Origin: Dyadobacter frigoris
GTDB lineage: Bacteria; Bacteroidota; Bacteroidia; Cytophagales; Spirosomataceae
DNA: 64,000 nt
Direction: 5' to 3'
Assembly: GCF_005280585.1 (NCBI RefSeq)
Contig: NZ_SZVO01000002.1
Coordinates: 691,005-755,004 of the forward strand
Position 1 is the first letter of the stretch; the number at the start of each line of letters is the position of its first letter. Position numbers and translations under genes: made by a program. The notes under the pieces are model-generated. The model had not been told where the DNA came from, made no database searches, and saw only the letters and a list, made by a program, of their open reading frames with translations. Below, one piece after another: positions 35,386 to 43,950 of this stretch.

Positions 35386-36636
35386 TTATTCTTCTGATTG
35401 TACGGCAGAATATCCCAAATCAAGCCAATTTGGATAAATCGCGAAGTGTTTTGCTTTTACCGCGGCAAATAGCGTATTGCGCAACTCTTCCATATTTTCC
35501 TTTTTGGCAGCAGAAATAAATATAACCTGATCTGCTTTATGCGCTATGTAGCTTTTCTTCAACTGATCCAGGACGCTTTCTGTGAAAGCTTCTTCGGGAA
35601 CCATATTTCCTTCATCATCCCATTCTTCGGCCTTTGGTGCTGGTTTGTACAAGTCAATTTTGTTGAAAACAAGAATCGTCTGCTTATCCGCCGCGCCAAT
35701 TTCCACCAATGTATTGTTCACAACTTCCAGATGTTCTTCAAAAGATTCATGTGAAATGTCAACTACATGCAGCAAAATATCAGCTTCACGAACTTCATCC
35801 AGTGTCGATTTAAAGGACTCAATTAATGTTGTTGGCAATTTCCTGATAAAACCGACTGTATCAGTCAAAAGAAAAGGAATGTTCTCCATATTCACTTTCC
35901 GTACCGTAGAATCTACCGTGGCAAAAAGCTTGTTTTCTGCAAAAACATCTGATTTGGACAATGCCTGCATCAGCGTTGATTTTCCCACGTTGGTATAGCC
36001 CACAATCGCAACACGCACCAGACGGTCGCGTTCCTTACGTCTTGTCATGCTTTGGCGATCCACTTTTTCAAGCTTTTCCTGCAAAAACGCAATTCTGTCT
36101 TTTACAATACGTCTATCCGTTTCAAGTTCCGTTTCACCAGGACCACGCATACCGACACCCGCCCCTGACTGGCGACTTAAGTGAGTCCAAAGCCGGGTCA
36201 ATCGTGGGTACATATATTGGTACTGGGCAAGTTCGACCTGCAATTTTGATTGTGCCGTTTTAGCACGCATCGCGAAAATATCCAGGATCAGAAGACTTCT
36301 GTCAAGTACTTTTATATCTTTAAATACAACTTCCAGGTTACGTACTTGTGAAGGCGAAAGATCATCATCAAAAATAACCATGTCAACCGGATTCGCCGTA
36401 ATGAAGGTATTTATTTCTTCAAGCTTTCCTTTTCCTACATAGGTTTTAATATCAGCCCTTTCCAGGTTCTGGGTGAATTTGTGCAATGTTTTCACACCAA
36501 GAGTCGCCGCCAGAAAGTCCAGCTCTTCCAGGTATTCTTTTGTTTTTGCCGTGGTTTGTTTTTGTGTACTTACAGCTACCAGCACAGCTGTTTCCTGCTG
36601 AACAGCAGTTGAAAATAATTTACTTTTATCGATCAT
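35386..36636 (-). CDS. hflX: Ribosome-associated GTPase HflX
   Basis: 416 residues. The HflX N-terminal domain (TYVGKGKLEEI near 65; FDDDLSPSQVRNLE) and Gly-rich linker GAGVGMRGPGETELE precede a coiled coil and the GTPase domain: GYTNVGKST (about 213), DTVGFI for G3 and FNKIDLY for G4. HflX splits or rescues stalled ribosomes under heat and stress. The usual HflX switch elements are intact. Monocistronic. Confidence 0.95.
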   Translation of the reverse strand: MIDKSKLFSTAVQQETAVLVAVSTQKQTTAKTKEYLEELDFLAATLGVKTLHKFTQNLERADIKTYVGKGKLEEINTFITANPVDMVIFDDDLSPSQVRNLEVVFKDIKVLDRSLLILDIFAMRAKTAQSKLQVELAQYQYMYPRLTRLWTHLSRQSGAGVGMRGPGETELETDRRIVKDRIAFLQEKLEKVDRQSMTRRKERDRLVRVAIVGYTNVGKSTLMQALSKSDVFAENKLFATVDSTVRKVNMENIPFLLTDTVGFIRKLPTTLIESFKSTLDEVREADILLHVVDISHESFEEHLEVVNNTLVEIGAADKQTILVFNKIDLYKPAPKAEEWDDEGNMVPEEAFTESVLDQLKKSYIAHKADQVIFISAAKKENMEELRNTLFAAVKAKHFAIYPNWLDLGYSAVQSEE

Positions 36637-36805
36637 TCAGGATACATTTTTTGTTCAGGCTTTCACACATTCCTGAGCTATCCCAGTGGCAAAAGCATCC
36701 CTTTTTTTACTCAAAGGGTAAATTGAAAACGGATTACGAACCTCAAAAGTTCAGGTTCAAACGGCATGAAGTTACGACTTCCCCAAATAGTATTCCAGTT
36801 TTTTA

Positions 36806-36838
36806 TTTGAATATTCAAAAAACAGTTTTGTATCTTTG
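36806..36838 (+). promoter_or_regulatory. Bacteroidota-type promoter
   Basis: TTTG (36806-36809) and TATCTTTG (36831-36838) are separated by 21 bases, close to the -33/-7 consensus TTTG...TAnnTTTG. It would transcribe the MATE gene with a 5' leader of about 135 bases. The remaining bases of 36637-36979 show nothing else. Confidence 0.55.
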
Positions 36839-36979
36839 GAAAAATCGCTCTAAGCCTATGTTGGTGTTCATCCTCGGTTAATTAAACCACTCCGTCTTTT
36901 TTGATCCTTTTACAGGATTTCATACTGCGTTTCCGAAACGCGGATATTCTATTATTAATCAGAATTTTACTTTTTATAC

Positions 36980-38365
36980 ATGAAAAAGTGGTTTCAACTA
37001 CTTCGTCAGGCCTTAAGCGGGTCCGAAGAAAGTTTTACGGATGGCAGCATCAACCGGGCAATTTTCCTTCTTTCTGTCCCCATGATCATGGAAATGGTCA
37101 TGGAATCCCTTTTTGCTGTTGTCGATATATTTTTTGTTTCCAAAGTAAGTATTGAAGCGGTAGCAACCGTTGGGCTTACCGAATCGGTCATTACCCTGGT
37201 TTATTCTGTCGCGATAGGACTTAGCACGGCTGCAACTGCAACCATTGCCAGACGTATAGGCGAAGGGAACATGGCACAGGCGCGCGTGGCAATAGGACAG
37301 GTTATACTGATTTCGCTCGGAATTTCCTTACCAATCGCCGTAGCCGGTTTTATTTTTGCCGGTGATGTATTAAGCATTATGGGAGCAGATCCAAAGGTGA
37401 TTGAAACCGGGACGATTTTTGCACAAATCCAGTTCCTCAGTGCACCAGTTGTCATTTTACTTTATTCGCTAAGTGGTGCTTTGCGTGGAGCCGGTGCAGC
37501 TGCAACTGCGATGCGTTCGTTGATCATCGCAAATGGATTAAACATGATCTTAGGGCCGACGCTGATCTTTGGCTTTGGAATTATTCCTGCTTTCGGTGTT
37601 GCAGGTGCCGCCATTGCTACCGCATTGGGCCGTTCGATTGGTGTTGGTTATCAATTATATTCTTTAACCCGCGTCAACAAAGCGCTGGCATTTGCCTGGG
37701 CCGATTTGAAACCGCACAAAGAAACAATAGTTAGTATGGTAAAGGTAGCCGCTGGCGGAACAGGGCAGTTTTTGGTATCTTCCGCAAGCTGGATTTTCCT
37801 CACCAGAATTCTGGCGGAATTTGGCAGCGATGTCGTGGCTGGTTACACCATTGCAATTCGCGTGATCATGTTTACCCTATTACCGGCTTGGGGTTTGGCC
37901 AATGCCGCTGCGACTTTGGTTGGACAAAACCTGGGTGCAGAAAAACCTGAACGTGCAGAAATATCAGTATGGAAATGCGCATCTTATAATTTATTTTTCC
38001 TCGTCGGACTTTCCGTTTTCATGTTTGCAGGAGCCGAAACAATCATTGGCTGGTTCAGCCCAAATGTTGAAGTGATCCATACCGGAAAACTGGCTTTGCG
38101 GGTTTTATGTCTTGGTTATGGTTTTTATGCTTACGGAATGGTCATCATCCAATCACTAAACGGTGCAGGCGATACCAAAACACCAACCATCTTAAACCTG
38201 ATCTGTTTCTGGCTGATTGAAATTCCGTTGGCTTATCTCCTTTCCATATTTTTTGCACTCGGTCCCATCGGCGTATTTATTTCAGTACCCGTTGCCGAAT
38301 CTATTCTGGCTTTGCTGGGAATCTGGCGGTTTAGAATGGGAAAATGGAAAACGGTGAAAATATAA
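36980..38365 (+). CDS. MATE-family efflux transporter
   Basis: 461 residues with 12 predicted helices. MATE features include FLLSVPMIMEMVMESLFAVVDIFFV in helix one to two, AATATIARRIGEGN, and AAATLVGQNLGAEKPERAE after helix seven. It exports cationic drugs or metabolites using sodium or proton gradients. It starts with a soluble leader (KKWFQLLRQALSGSEES). A promoter with good consensus lies upstream, and no regulator is adjacent. Confidence 0.92.
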   Translation: MKKWFQLLRQALSGSEESFTDGSINRAIFLLSVPMIMEMVMESLFAVVDIFFVSKVSIEAVATVGLTESVITLVYSVAIGLSTAATATIARRIGEGNMAQARVAIGQVILISLGISLPIAVAGFIFAGDVLSIMGADPKVIETGTIFAQIQFLSAPVVILLYSLSGALRGAGAAATAMRSLIIANGLNMILGPTLIFGFGIIPAFGVAGAAIATALGRSIGVGYQLYSLTRVNKALAFAWADLKPHKETIVSMVKVAAGGTGQFLVSSASWIFLTRILAEFGSDVVAGYTIAIRVIMFTLLPAWGLANAAATLVGQNLGAEKPERAEISVWKCASYNLFFLVGLSVFMFAGAETIIGWFSPNVEVIHTGKLALRVLCLGYGFYAYGMVIIQSLNGAGDTKTPTILNLICFWLIEIPLAYLLSIFFALGPIGVFISVPVAESILALLGIWRFRMGKWKTVKI

Positions 38366-38377
38366 CCCCGGCTTTCG

Positions 38378-38475
38378 GCTTTCAGATCATGAAATTGAAC
38401 AAAGTTATTAATCATTCAGTTGAATACCTGAACTGGTTTATGAACATTGAGTTTCTGCGCAAACCATCTGAAAGC
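38378..38475. repeat. Imperfect inverted repeat between MATE and crp genes
   Basis: GCTTTCAGAT (38378-38387) and ATCTGAAAGC (38466-38475) are perfect inverted copies. Flanking CCGGCTTTCGG and GATAGCCGACTGCCGA extend the similarity. Probably one of the dispersed intergenic repeats. Confidence 0.4.
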
Positions 38476-38514
38476 TGATAGCCGACTGCCGAAGTAACAA
38501 TATAACAATTTTCT

Positions 38515-39162
38515 ATGTCCTCAGATTCTTTAAAAATCCGTCAATACATCGATACCCATTTCTCTTTTTTTGAACCTGCTTTAAAAGAAAAAATTGAAGA
38601 AGTTGCTCTTTTGAAACATTTTCCCGCCGGGGAATTGATCATGCGTCAGGGGCAATATTTTAAACATACGGTACTAATCGCAGAAGGTCTTATTAAACTT
38701 TATCGTGAAGGTGAGGATGGAGAAGAGGCTTTTATCTATCATCTAAATCCCGGACAAGCTTGTGCTTTATCCATCATTTGTGCTGCAAAACAGGAAACAA
38801 GCCAGGTTCTGGGCAAAGCCGTTGAAGATACAGTGGCCATTTTGATTCCTGTGCCTGTCATTGATGACCTGATGAAAAATTACAAAAGCTGGTATTATTT
38901 TGTTTTGGAAAACTACCGCGACCGGTTTGATGAATTACTGCTTTTGCTTGACCATGTCATTTTCAAAGGAATGGATGAGCGCCTGGAATTTTATCTCGAA
39001 AATCAGGTTAAACAAAAAGGAAGCAACGAACTTACTATCACACATCAGGAAATTGCACAGGATCTAAATTCTTCACGTGAGGTTATTTCACGTTTATTAA
39101 AAAAAATGGAGCTTGATAAAAAGGTTAAGCTCAACAGAAATTCGATTTTATGGTTAAATTAA
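38515..39162 (+). CDS. Crp/Fnr-family regulator of the sulfur locus
   Basis: 215 residues. A cyclic-nucleotide-binding-like sensor domain (about 20-130; AGELIMRQGQYFKHTVLIAEGLIKLY) precedes a winged helix (about 150-213) with ITHQEIAQDLNSSREVISRLLKKME as recognition helix. No Fnr-type N-terminal cysteine cluster is present. Crp-like palindromes precede the two genes downstream, so it probably activates or represses TauE and the persulfide dioxygenase. Relatives in Bacteroidota and proteobacteria respond to sulfide, persulfide or redox signals. Confidence 0.88.
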   Translation: MSSDSLKIRQYIDTHFSFFEPALKEKIEEVALLKHFPAGELIMRQGQYFKHTVLIAEGLIKLYREGEDGEEAFIYHLNPGQACALSIICAAKQETSQVLGKAVEDTVAILIPVPVIDDLMKNYKSWYYFVLENYRDRFDELLLLLDHVIFKGMDERLEFYLENQVKQKGSNELTITHQEIAQDLNSSREVISRLLKKMELDKKVKLNRNSILWLN

Positions 39163-39169
39163 TTATGCC

Positions 39170-39185
39170 AGTGATATTTGTCACA
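39170..39185. promoter_or_regulatory. Crp/Fnr-type operator upstream of the TauE gene
   Basis: AGTGA-TATTTG-TCACA differs from the TGTGA-N6-TCACA consensus at one base. It lies between the regulator stop codon and the exporter start at 39235. Confidence 0.6.
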
Positions 39186-39234
39186 GACTTACACCGTTTC
39201 TCTGCCGAGATTTGTCAAAATCATTGAAATAAAA

Positions 39235-40029
39235 ATGGAGATTATTGGCTATCTGGCATCTATATTGGCAGGCTTATCGTTAGGAATGATTGGAGGAGGA
39301 GGATCCATTCTGACAGTTCCGATTCTGGTTTATTTATTCTCAGTAAGTCCGTTAAACGCAACGGAATATTCTTTGTTCATCGTCGGCATTACCAGTTTGA
39401 TTGGTGTTATTCCTTTGCATCGGGAAAAATCCATTGATTTTAAAATGGCTTTGCTTTTTGGTATTCCTTCTGCTATGGCAGTAATTTTTGCAAGAAAAGT
39501 AATTCTGCCTGCGATTCCGGAAGAGATTATTTTATTTAATTCGGTAATCATTTTAAGACGGTTAATGATCATGTTATTTTTTGCGATCGTCATGATCGCG
39601 GCTTCTTTATTAATGATTTTCAGAAAAGAAAAAGTTGAGAAAAATATAAAAAGTGACCCGCAAAAACATTTAGGATTAATTTTTTGCGAGGCAATTTCTG
39701 TTGGTACGATTTCCGGAATTTCAGGTGCAGGCGGAGGATTTCTGATTATTCCTTTACTGACCATATTGAACAAGATTCCAATGAAAAAGGCCATTGGCAC
39801 ATCCCTGCTCATTATTGGAGTGCAATCCATGATCGGATTTTTTGCAGGATTATCTACAGCAAATCCAGACTGGAACCTACTATTAAAAATAACTACATTA
39901 TCCGTTTCTGGCTTTTTTGCCGGAAATTATTTGTCCATAAAGTTTTCTGCAGCTACTCTGAAGAATTCCTTTGGATGGTTTGTCCTTTGTATTGGAATTT
40001 ATATTATCCTGAGAGAGTTACTTTTTTAA
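39235..40029 (+). CDS. TauE/SafE sulfite or organosulfonate exporter family protein
   Basis: 264 residues from ATG 39235; an upstream ATG at 39178 would overlap the operator, so the later start is preferred. About eight helices; the hallmark glycine-rich loops LGMIGGGGSILTVP and GTISGISGAGGGFLIIPLL appear in the two halves. TauE/SafE proteins move sulfite, sulfonates or similar anions. Here it would remove sulfite formed by persulfide oxidation. It lies between the regulator and the dioxygenase. Confidence 0.88.
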   Translation: MEIIGYLASILAGLSLGMIGGGGSILTVPILVYLFSVSPLNATEYSLFIVGITSLIGVIPLHREKSIDFKMALLFGIPSAMAVIFARKVILPAIPEEIILFNSVIILRRLMIMLFFAIVMIAASLLMIFRKEKVEKNIKSDPQKHLGLIFCEAISVGTISGISGAGGGFLIIPLLTILNKIPMKKAIGTSLLIIGVQSMIGFFAGLSTANPDWNLLLKITTLSVSGFFAGNYLSIKFSAATLKNSFGWFVLCIGIYIILRELLF

Positions 40030-40060
40030 GGTGGTAAAGTCCGGGATTTTTTCATTCCAA

Positions 40061-40076
40061 TGTGACTAATATCACC
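40061..40076. promoter_or_regulatory. Crp/Fnr-type operator upstream of the persulfide dioxygenase gene
   Basis: TGTGA-CTAATA-TCACC matches TGTGA-N6-TCACA except the last base. It lies 91 bp before the start codon. Confidence 0.65.
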
Positions 40077-40166
40077 CACTCCTATCAACTTTTATTCGAA
40101 TTTTGAGTATTAGTAAAAAACAACCAGGAGGGATTCTAATCAGGATTTCCTTAAAACAGAACTATT

Positions 40167-41552
40167 ATGATGAAGATCGAACAAATATATACTGGCTGTC
40201 TGGCTCAGGGAGCTTATTTTATTTCTTCCAATGGCGAAGCGGCAGTAATTGATCCTTTGCGTGAAGTAGCGCCTTATATTGAAAAAGCGGCCAAGGCAAA
40301 TGTGAAGATTAAATACGTTTTTGAAACTCACTTTCACGCCGATTTTGTGTCTGGCCATATTGATTTGGCAGAAAAAACCGGAGCAGAAATTGTTTACGGG
40401 CCAAAGGCAAACACAGGTTTTAAAGCGCATATTGCAGTGGATAGTGAAGTCTTCAAATTAGGAGATATAACGATAAAAGTCCTGCATACGCCGGGCCATA
40501 CGATGGAATCTTCCTGTTATTTATTATCTGACCAAAACGGAAAAGAAATAGCACTTTTTAGTGGTGACACCCTTTTTATCGGTGATGTAGGGAGGCCGGA
40601 TCTGGCGCAGAATGGGGATATTACAAGAGACGATCTTGCCGGAATTCTGTTCGATAGTTTGCGTTCAAAAATAATGACTTTGCCTGACGACATAACCGTT
40701 TATCCGGCTCACGGCGCTGGTTCGGCTTGTGGAAAAAGTATGAGTAAGGAAACCAGCGATTCTCTGGGAAATCAGAAAAGATTCAATTATGCGCTTCGTG
40801 CGGATATGACGAAGGCGGAATTCATCAAAGAGGTGACAGCAGGATTAACTGAACCTCCTCAATATTTCCCGGAAAATGTAAAAATGAACCGCGATGGTTA
40901 TGAAAGTATTGATGATGTTTTGGAACGAGGCGATCACGCATTATCACCGGAAGCATTTGAAACAAAAGCCAATCAAACCGGCGCCTTAATTTTGGATACC
41001 CGAAAACCGGAGGATTTTGCAAAGGGTTTTATACCAAATTCCATAAACATCGGAATTGACGGTGGATTTGCTCCCTGGGTTGGCGCGCTTATTCCGGATT
41101 TGAAGCAAAATATATTATTGGTAACCGATCCGGGGCGTGAAGAAGAAGTGGTAACACGCCTGGCAAGAGTTGGTTATGACTACGCAATCGGTTATTTAAA
41201 TGGCGGATTTGATGTTTGGCAAAAATCAGGAAAAGAAGTTGATACGATCACGTCACTTCCTGCTGAAGAATTTGCAAAACAATATAAACAAGGAAATATT
41301 AAAGTCGTTGATGTAAGAAAACCGGATGAATTTGAAGCCGGACATGTTGATGGAGCAGAAAATATTCCTTTGGATACGATCAATGAAAGTATGACAACGT
41401 TATCAAAAAATGAAACACTTTACGTGCATTGTGCAGGTGGTTACCGTTCCATGATTGCTGCTTCCATTTTAAAATCGAGAGGATTTGATGATGTGGTGAA
41501 TATTGAAGGTGGTTTTGGAGCGATTCAGAAGACGAAAGTGGTTATGCATTAG
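40167..41552 (+). CDS. Persulfide dioxygenase-rhodanese fusion (MBL fold)
   Basis: 461 residues. The metallo-beta-lactamase part (1-240) has THFHADFVSGH, HTPGHTMES, SGDTLFIGDVGRPD and a later YPAHGAGS, the metal ligands of ETHE1-like persulfide dioxygenases that oxidise glutathione persulfide to sulfite. Two rhodanese domains follow. The first (about 265-355) lacks the catalytic cysteine (TDPGREEE instead). The second (about 370-460) has HCAGGYRS with the sulfur-carrying Cys. The start is MMKIEQ; the second Met is equally possible. It fits a sulfide detoxification pathway with the exporter upstream. Confidence 0.93.
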   Translation: MMKIEQIYTGCLAQGAYFISSNGEAAVIDPLREVAPYIEKAAKANVKIKYVFETHFHADFVSGHIDLAEKTGAEIVYGPKANTGFKAHIAVDSEVFKLGDITIKVLHTPGHTMESSCYLLSDQNGKEIALFSGDTLFIGDVGRPDLAQNGDITRDDLAGILFDSLRSKIMTLPDDITVYPAHGAGSACGKSMSKETSDSLGNQKRFNYALRADMTKAEFIKEVTAGLTEPPQYFPENVKMNRDGYESIDDVLERGDHALSPEAFETKANQTGALILDTRKPEDFAKGFIPNSINIGIDGGFAPWVGALIPDLKQNILLVTDPGREEEVVTRLARVGYDYAIGYLNGGFDVWQKSGKEVDTITSLPAEEFAKQYKQGNIKVVDVRKPDEFEAGHVDGAENIPLDTINESMTTLSKNETLYVHCAGGYRSMIAASILKSRGFDDVVNIEGGFGAIQKTKVVMH

Positions 41553-41589
41553 TTTTGACATTATTGAGTTTCAACAAATTCGTAGCCAG

Positions 41590-41764
41590 AACAGGAGGCT
41601 CCTAAGGAGCCGGACAATCCTTATTCAACCATAATTTCTATAAACAGGAAGCCCGTATCGGGCTGATTACTAAGAAATTTCTATAAATTCAGCCCGGTAA
41701 GGGCTTCCTGTTTATAGTATCCAAGACGAAAATACATGTCCGGCTCCCATAGGAGCCTCCTGTT
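41590..41764. repeat. Nested double inverted repeat (fold-back element)
   Basis: The outer arms AACAGGAGGCTCC.../...GGAGCCTCCTGTT (41590-41616 and 41737-41764) enclose an inner pair CTATAAACAGGAAGCCC/GGGCTTCCTGTTTATAG (41638-41654 and 41701-41717), with further pairing of CGGGCTGA and TTCAGCCCG. The whole 175-bp element can fold into a long cruciform. Confidence 0.7.
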
Positions 41765-41826
41765 AATATGTAGGTTTGATTAAATCTCGAAAACAAGAAA
41801 AGGTATTAACATCATACAACATTTAT

Positions 41827-42402
41827 ATGGAAATCTTCGAACTCATCCGCAAACCCTGGCCCTGGTACGTTGCCGGTCCGATTATTGGTTTTACAGTTCC
41901 CGTTTTGCTTTTACTAGGCAATAAATCTTTCGGTATTTCCTCTTCTTTGCGCCATATCTGTGCCGCCGTTATTCCGGCAAATATTTCTTTTTTCAAATAT
42001 GACTGGAAAAAGGAAGCCTGGAATTTATTCTTCGTAGCAGGAATAACATTGGGTGGTTTTGTTGCTACTTATCTCCTTACAAATCCCGATTCTCTGATTG
42101 TTGCGGAATCTACAAAAGCCAGTTTAACGCAATTGGGCATTACCGATTTTTCAGGTTTAATGCCTGCTGATATCTTCTCTGTTGAAAATATCCTCTCTTT
42201 AAAAGGACTTATTTTCTTCGTTTTAGGAGGATTTCTGGTTGGATTTGGAACCCGTTACGCAGGTGGCTGCACATCCGGACATGCTATTATGGGACTTGCC
42301 AATTTGCAATGGCCTTCACTGGTGGCCACGATATTTTTTATGGTTGGCGGCTTCTTTTCAACCTGGATTTTGCTGCCCTGGTTGTTAGACATGGTCAGAT
42401 AA
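41827..42402 (+). CDS. YeeE/YedE-family transporter, first half
   Basis: 191 residues from ATG 41827 (frame opens at 41776). Several helices, with [25 protein letters not shown] and the C-terminal [20 protein letters not shown], whose GGCTSGH cysteine is conserved in thiosulfate transporters such as TsuA. In Bacteroidota the transporter is often split into two half-size proteins, as here. Thiosulfate or another sulfur compound is the likely substrate. It is followed 30 bp later by the second half. Confidence 0.85.
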   Translation: MEIFELIRKPWPWYVAGPIIGFTVPVLLLLGNKSFGISSSLRHICAAVIPANISFFKYDWKKEAWNLFFVAGITLGGFVATYLLTNPDSLIVAESTKASLTQLGITDFSGLMPADIFSVENILSLKGLIFFVLGGFLVGFGTRYAGGCTSGHAIMGLANLQWPSLVATIFFMVGGFFSTWILLPWLLDMVR

Positions 42403-42432
42403 ATATTTACCAACGAAATTAATTTACCACTT

Positions 42433-42945
42433 ATGGCAACAATTAAAAATAGCTCTGCTTCGGAAATTGAGCTTTTAGATAAAAATGAGGATAGTTTTGA
42501 CGGTACAAATCAGCAGTCGAAAACGGAAAGTTTTACCGGCAATTTAAAATACCTGATCGTCGGTGTATTTTTCGGAATCGTTTTTGTAAAAGCCGAAATC
42601 GTTTCCTGGTTCAGGATTCAGGAAATGTTCCGGTTAGATTCCTTCCACATGTATGGCGTAATCGGATCGGCTGTTGCAGTGGGTTTGATTTCTTTACAAA
42701 TCATTAAACGATTTAATATCAAAACTATCAGCGGTGAAGAAGTAAGTATTCCTCCAAAACAATTTAACAAAGGACAAATTTACGGAGGATTTTTGTTTGG
42801 CTTAGGCTGGGCAATTACGGGTGCTTGTCCCGGGCCATTATTTGCACAAATTGGAAGTGGATTTCTGGTTGTAATAATTACGCTTTTGAGCGCCATTGCA
42901 GGAACCTGGACTTATGGTTTATTACGTTCCAGACTCCCGCATTGA
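42433..42945 (+). CDS. YeeE/YedE-family transporter, second half (DUF6691-like)
   Basis: 170 residues. A soluble N-terminus (about 1-35) and four to five helices follow, with GVFFGIVFVKAEIVSWFRIQEMF and GLGWAITGACPGPLFAQIG, the second conserved Cys motif of the YeeE family. It complements the previous gene to form a full transporter. The gene pair ends three bases before the stop codon of the convergent methyltransferase gene. Confidence 0.85.
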   Translation: MATIKNSSASEIELLDKNEDSFDGTNQQSKTESFTGNLKYLIVGVFFGIVFVKAEIVSWFRIQEMFRLDSFHMYGVIGSAVAVGLISLQIIKRFNIKTISGEEVSIPPKQFNKGQIYGGFLFGLGWAITGACPGPLFAQIGSGFLVVIITLLSAIAGTWTYGLLRSRLPH

Positions 42946-42948
42946 TTT

Positions 42949-43692
42949 TTAAAATTTTCGGGCAACCAGATAAAGCTGTTCATCACCTAACATAAAAGGA
43001 TCCGCTTCCAGATTTCCAAAAGCGCCAACGACTTTTAGTCCGGCAGATTGGAACATAAAACCAAGCTCTGCCAGAGTGTAAATATGCTGGCGAACAATAT
43101 GAGTAACTTTTTCTGTTCCTGAAATAAATGTCTGCTCAGCTTCGATATAACCTTCTTCGGGAAAATATTCATTTTGAGCAAGATAAACGATATCTCCTTC
43201 AACCGGCATCCAGTTCCTAATCTGATAATTAGGGAAAATACTTTCCGCAAGATTCTCTGTATGAATAGCAAACTGGCCTCCCGGAATTAACAGATCAGAA
43301 ATCTTTTGCAAAAATTTCTGCATATCCTCCCGAGGGAAAAAGCTGAAACTATTTCCAAAACAGTAAGCAGCATCAAATGATCCGGCCCCAAATGCAACCG
43401 CCAGAATATCTTCACAAATCACATCCACAGGCAAATTTTCCTGCTCGGATATCTTTTGTAATTCCTCACAATATTCTGTCGATAAATCAACGCAGGTAAG
43501 CTCCATTCCCTGATCGGCAAGCGGCAAAGCATGGCGACCGTAGCCAGCCATCACATCCAGGACTTTGTTTCCCTCTTTTAAATCAAGCGTATCACGTAAA
43601 AAATCGACCTCAAATTCTGTATATTCTTCGTCCTGATTTAACTTCCATGCCTTCTGCGGCAAACCTTCAAAATATGTATGATACCAGGCCAA
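42949..43692 (-). CDS. Class I SAM-dependent methyltransferase
   Basis: 247 residues. The SAM-binding glycine motif VLDVMAGYGRHALPLADQG (about 43-61), the acidic residue in LTCVDLS and the DAAYCFGNSFSFF stretch define the Rossmann-like fold. The substrate is unknown. It is convergent with the sulfur transporter genes and upstream of a repeat cluster; no functional link to them is evident. Confidence 0.85.
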   Translation of the reverse strand: MAWYHTYFEGLPQKAWKLNQDEEYTEFEVDFLRDTLDLKEGNKVLDVMAGYGRHALPLADQGMELTCVDLSTEYCEELQKISEQENLPVDVICEDILAVAFGAGSFDAAYCFGNSFSFFPREDMQKFLQKISDLLIPGGQFAIHTENLAESIFPNYQIRNWMPVEGDIVYLAQNEYFPEEGYIEAEQTFISGTEKVTHIVRQHIYTLAELGFMFQSAGLKVVGAFGNLEADPFMLGDEQLYLVARKF

Positions 43693-43730
43693 TGTCTTAA
43701 ACGATTTAATTTCCGCAAAAATAGTTAATT

Positions 43731-43840
43731 TTTAAACGCAGAGTTTGGGGAGTTATACGCTGAGTTTAGAGAGTTTCATTTTATTAGTTAAAAAAAACTC
43801 ACCGTACTCTGCGAAAAACTCCGCTAACTCTGCGTTTAAA
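43731..43840. repeat. Inverted repeat with CTCTGCG-type ends
   Basis: TTTAAACGCAGAGTT and AACTCTGCGTTTAAA are perfect 15-base inverted ends, with internal copies of GAGTT and CTCTGCG. Same style as the 8517 element. Confidence 0.6.
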
Positions 43841-43950
43841 TGATTTTTAGCAGTAAAAAATATGAATTTCTTCCTCTTAACTCTTTTTCGATATACATTT
43901 AGTCTTTTAAGGCTAAGACGTCATTCCATACCAAACAGTTATTCAACCTG

